In this document: in pieces, positions 60,141 through 64,000 of the stretch | How the letters are laid out: each line of letters begins with the position of its first letter | Position numbering within the stretch: position 1 is the first letter of the stretch | NCBI GenBank assembly: GCA_022749755.1 | Contig: CM040450.1 | Span: 4,950,913 to 5,014,912, forward strand | DNA: 64,000 nucleotides | Origin: Azadirachta indica | Taxonomy: Eukaryota > Streptophyta > Magnoliopsida > Sapindales > Meliaceae | Direction: 5' to 3' | The notes under the pieces: generated by a model | Seen by the model: only the letters and a program-made list of their open reading frames with translations | What the model was told of the DNA's origin: nothing | The model's database searches: none | Program-made: the position numbers and the translations under genes

Positions 60141-63100
60141 CAGGTTAAATTTCTTGTAAAAGTTTCAAAATAAGTGAAATCTTCGGTGTTCATTTTTATG
60201 GTAAAAATCTTTTCTTAGAGGATTTAATAAGTATTAATAACATACTTATCTTAAAATTCGTGAATTGTAAAAGAAAGTTTATAATGATCAATTTAGAACA
60301 CATATTATTATATTTAATTAAATTCTACTTACACGAAAACGAGACTTTATAATGCCTTCTCACTTACCATTAAACTCCTACCCCCGCGGACAAGAAAATA
60401 GACCCTGTTAGTTGAAAGAAATGGGCTGCTGTTTTAAGGGGCAAGTGCGGCCCAAGAAGAACATGTGACCCAAATCCAGCATGTAGGTCAGTCACTAAAG
60501 GACAAATTAAGAAGCAGTACCAACCATGACCAGCCAACCAGGTGGAGAAAAAATTATAGGAAGTTTAGATTTGCAAAACTATATGAATAGATCTAAAGCT
60601 GTTATGTTTCAGATCTTAAAGATTTTATGCTATAAAAATTTTATTATAAAAAATTTATTACTAAATCAACTTAAAAGATCAAATCAAATAATGAGAAAAA
60701 AATAGAAGAATTATGAAAGAAAATTCGGTTGCATTTTAATTTAGAATAGTTTTACTTTAATAAAATCACCAAATGTAAAGATGTTGTATTTATTCTCTTT
60801 ATGTATCTGAATAGGTATAATAATTTTCTTGATTGTAAACTGTATTCGATTTTTCTGATAAATATGTTGGCGTAAATCTGCTATATTTGCTATTATACTG
60901 TCTATGTTTACAATGAAATGAACGTTTTATGTTTTTAAAAAAAAAAAAAAAAAAAAACCAATATTTCCGGTGTACAGATGATCAAGCAGGGTGTCTATTA
61001 TTGAATGGATTAAGAAGCTACGTATGGCCCATCCAGGACGGACCACCTTAGGTCTTCTTCTTCCCCTTAATTATCCACCTTCAGCAGCTGACTAACATCA
61101 GTCAAGCTTTTGTCGGCCAACTTAATTGGTGATGTTGATAATTACATCCATTAAATCAATTTTCATTAGAATTCAAATTATATCTGCAAATAAAAATTTC
61201 GTCCATAAATTTAAAGAATAAAACGTAGAATTATGAAAAATCATGCTACATATACATATAATTGTGGGCGTACTGGCGCGTTGTGCTGTGTGATCATAAT
61301 TTTAACGTTTTAACATTTGTCCAAATCTTGGTGATTTTCTTGGCTTTTGGCTGTGAATCACAATTTTTAACGGTTTAGTTCTTAATATACCCCCCAAACA
61401 TTTTAGTCTTATTTAAAATATTTTATTAAAACATTTAAAATTATTATTCACAAAATATTAAGTATTAAAACGTTAAAATTAATTTTTTTTAATTTATTAT
61501 TTTAACAAAATTTCGAACTGAGAGTATTATTATTAAAAAAAAAAAATGCTAAAGGCAAGTTAGAGTAAATTTAAATAATTGTTTTGGAAGAAGAAATAGG
61601 AGTAGGAGCATTTATGAAATATTTAAAGAAAAATAAATATTTTAATTAAGTTTAAAATAAAATTTTAATATGTGAACTAAATTTAGTGATTATATGTTAA
61701 CAGAATTGGTATTTAGTTGTATTTTTACATTCTTATTAGACATTTAATTTAATTTAATTAAAAATATTAAAAAAGAGAAAATTTTGATTATTTTTATTTA
61801 CAATAAATATAATGCATATATATATTTCATTTATATTATAATTATGAGTTTGATATTTCTTTTAAAAAAAATAAAATGAATATGATATATAAAAATAAAA
61901 ATATTAAAAATATTTCATTTAAATTTTTGTTGATAATTATATTTTAAATTATTGTTAAAAAATTAAAAATATTTTAACGTATCAACGTATTTCAATTTAC
62001 TATTGACATTTTTATAATGTTTATGAAAATAATAAGTTAAAAAATTAATTTTAACATTTTGATTTTTTATATATTATAAAACTAAATTGTTATAATTAAA
62101 TAAAATATATTTTATTTTATTATTTTATTAAATTATGTAAACAAAAATTGTTATTATCCGAAATTTTGGAAGAAGCATATATCGACGAGTGAATGCCCAT
62201 TATCCCCTATTTGTTTAGCTAATATCTCATTACCTCTTATATTTTTCATAACATTTCATCACTCTTTAATTTTTATTTTTTTTAATTTTACCTTTTAGTT
62301 TAATTAATTTATAAATAATAAAATTAAAAATATTAAAAATATTAAATAATAAAATTAAAATTAAAGGAATGATAAAATATTACAAAAAGTAAAAGAGAAT
62401 AATAAGATATTGTCCGAAAAAGTTGGGGCAATAGTCATTCTCACTGTATCAATTTCTCACTTTTTATTTCTATTTTAACAAAGTCAACACGTACTTCAAT
62501 CATGGAGTACCTAATTGAAGAAAAAAGAAGTCCAATGGAGACCGCAGAGGACACTGGACAATTTGAAGCCACGGATAGGTTGAGGCTGAGAATTTAGCTG
62601 CAACTGACAGTACAGAAGTCGTTGAGTTGTCACTTCCGGGACGGAAATTACCATTTTGCTCGTGGTTTTATGTTATAAAAGGTTATTGACAAATCACATA
62701 TGCCCCAATGTTTGGAAAAATGAGAGATAGCCAAGCGTAGGTGTCCGTCTACCCTTGACTTTAACACCCATCACTTAAATTATTAGGTTATTCTTATTTT
62801 TATTTTTAAATATTTATATTATAATAATAAAATAAAAAATAATTTTTAAATTATAACAATTTAATTCTTATTATAATTATTCGCCAAATACAAAAAATTA
62901 AAACATTAAAATTAAACTATTTTAATTTATTATTTTAATAAAAATTTAGAAAAAATTACTATTATCAAAAAATTCTAATAATGAATTAACCAAATTTATA
63001 TATTAAAATATTTTTAATTCTCATTTTTACTTATATTACAGTTATTATATTTTTTAAAAAACTTATGAAGCTCATAATTAATATAAATAAAAAATATATT

Positions 63101-63289
63101 TATTAATATATTATAATTAAAATATAAATTATTATAATTAAAAAATATGTCATTTTTTTTACCTAATGTTTATGAATGAAAATGAAAATAACTTATGATA
63201 TTAACTCTCAGCTGTTAAAAGACAAAGCAGTATTTATTTATGGAGTATTTGTTAACTCTCCAACTCTAAGGTGTATATCAATTTTTTAG
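60141..63289. other. Intergenic DNA
   Basis: No gene seen. A run of 21 A (60937–60957) follows an AT-rich 3'-UTR-like stretch, possibly a retroposed tail. At 61094–61140 lies a partial match to the host duplication unit. Very A/T-rich blocks near 61440–61520, 61990–62080 and 62880–62970 resemble each other and may be worn inverted-repeat elements. Confidence 0.45.
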
Positions 63290-63830
63290 TATAAATTAGG
63301 GAAAAACACCTCCAAGTCCCTAAAATTTAGTTTATTGGATTGGTCAATTTTAATAGTTTTAAAAATATTTTTAAAATTTCAATTTACTTAAAAAAAATGA
63401 TTATATCCCTTTTTAATAGTAATTAGTTAAAAAAATTATTTTTAAACTCTTAATTAAAAATAAATATAATAATGATCAATACTATTTTATAACATATTAA
63501 TAATTAAATATTATATTATAATTTAAATAAAATATATTATCTATAAAATAAATAGATTTATAGTATGTTACTAAATATTATATTATTAATGTGTTTTAAA
63601 ATATTTATTACTATTTATTTTATTAATTTATTTAAGACAGATAAATTTTGTCAAATTTTAAATATTTATTAGTTACTTTTTTTTAATAATTATTATTGTA
63701 TAGGGGTATAATCATTATATTATAATAAATTAAAATTTTAATAAGTATTTTTGAAATCATTAACACTAATCAGTCTAATAAATCAAAATTTAAGAAAGTA
63801 TAAATCCTTCATCCTACAAATTATAAAAGA
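63290..63830. mobile_element. MITE-like inverted-repeat element, second copy
   Basis: The left arm (TTTAGTTTATTGGATTGGTC…AATTTTAATAGTTTTAAAAAT) pairs with the complement of the right arm (TTTGATTTATTAGACTGATT…GTTAATGATTTCAAAAATAC) for about 150 bp or more. It resembles the intron element at 46822–47507. Confidence 0.6.
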
Positions 63831-63888
63831 CATAGTAAATGAGGGTAAATATGCATTAAATTACGAGCAGATCACATTAAATTATTGA

Positions 63889-63896
<8 letters not shown>

Positions 63897-63921
<25 letters not shown>
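63897..63921. repeat. (TA)n microsatellite
   Basis: Pure TA run close to the right edge of the window; nothing else seen from 63831 to 64000. Confidence 0.9.
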
Positions 63922-64000
63922 CCATGTTCATCCTAGAGTCACTGTATAGTACAACACAATTTATGAGTTCTCTCACTTTATATTGACCATTGTATTTAGG

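Noticed and set aside
62512..62600. Short open frame starting MEYLIEEKRSPMETAEDTG
   Set aside because: Only about 30 codons, with no further exon, promoter or homologue evident.

Overview
This window is nuclear DNA from a flowering plant, most likely a eudicot. It is strongly AT-rich, has GT–AG spliceosomal introns, one intact plant-specific CHX-type cation/H+ antiporter gene, a decayed alpha-expansin gene, and dense layers of Ty1/Copia and CACTA (En/Spm) transposons. I cannot name the species from sequence alone.

Layout. 1–7932: the 3' part of a decayed CACTA element on the + strand (TNP2-like transposase, a second Transposase_24-type ORF, then a terminal field of AGCGACGACA hairpin repeats). 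7933–13082: an LTR-like remnant and a decayed Copia element (Copia_1, +) that keeps only its 3' LTR. 13178–14711: a CHX pseudogene (+) with promoter, exon 1 and exon 2 but no exon 3. 15126–15445: a GC-rich purine-biased island. 16318–17109: a probable short CACTA derivative abutting a lone Copia-family LTR. 18196–26408: a complete 8.2-kb CACTA element (–) with terminal inverted repeats and a 3-bp AGA target duplication. It carries a TNP2-like pseudogene and an Ulp1/C48-protease-like pseudogene, and is split by a 1.77-kb solo LTR with target duplication TAAAC. 27766–28286: a MITE-like element. 29204–41100: a tandem duplication of a host segment of about 0.5 kb, each copy interrupted at the same homologous position by a different Copia element (Copia_2 and Copia_3, both –, distinct target duplications). 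43268–44525: a large foldback element. 45240–50905: the intact three-exon CHX gene (–) with TATA box, poly(A) signal and a 2.8-kb second intron containing a MITE. 52440–53475: an alpha-expansin pseudogene (–). 54564–60135: a decayed but structurally complete Copia element (Copia_4, –) with target duplication ATTTA. 60141–64000: AT-rich intergenic DNA with a second copy of the CHX-intron MITE family.

The only gene here that looks functional is the CHX antiporter, predicted 812 aa, most like the CHX17/18/19 clade. The + strand CHX pseudogene 31 kb away is an inverted partial duplicate that still shares an upstream block and TATA context with it. Every transposon protein frame I followed is broken by stops or frameshifts, so none of the elements is likely to be autonomous. 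I found no tRNA, rRNA or CRISPR. I also found no convincing previously undescribed system. The most unusual points are the double Copia hit at one homologous site, the Ulp1-like gene inside the intact-ended CACTA, and the two shared MITE-like inverted-repeat copies.
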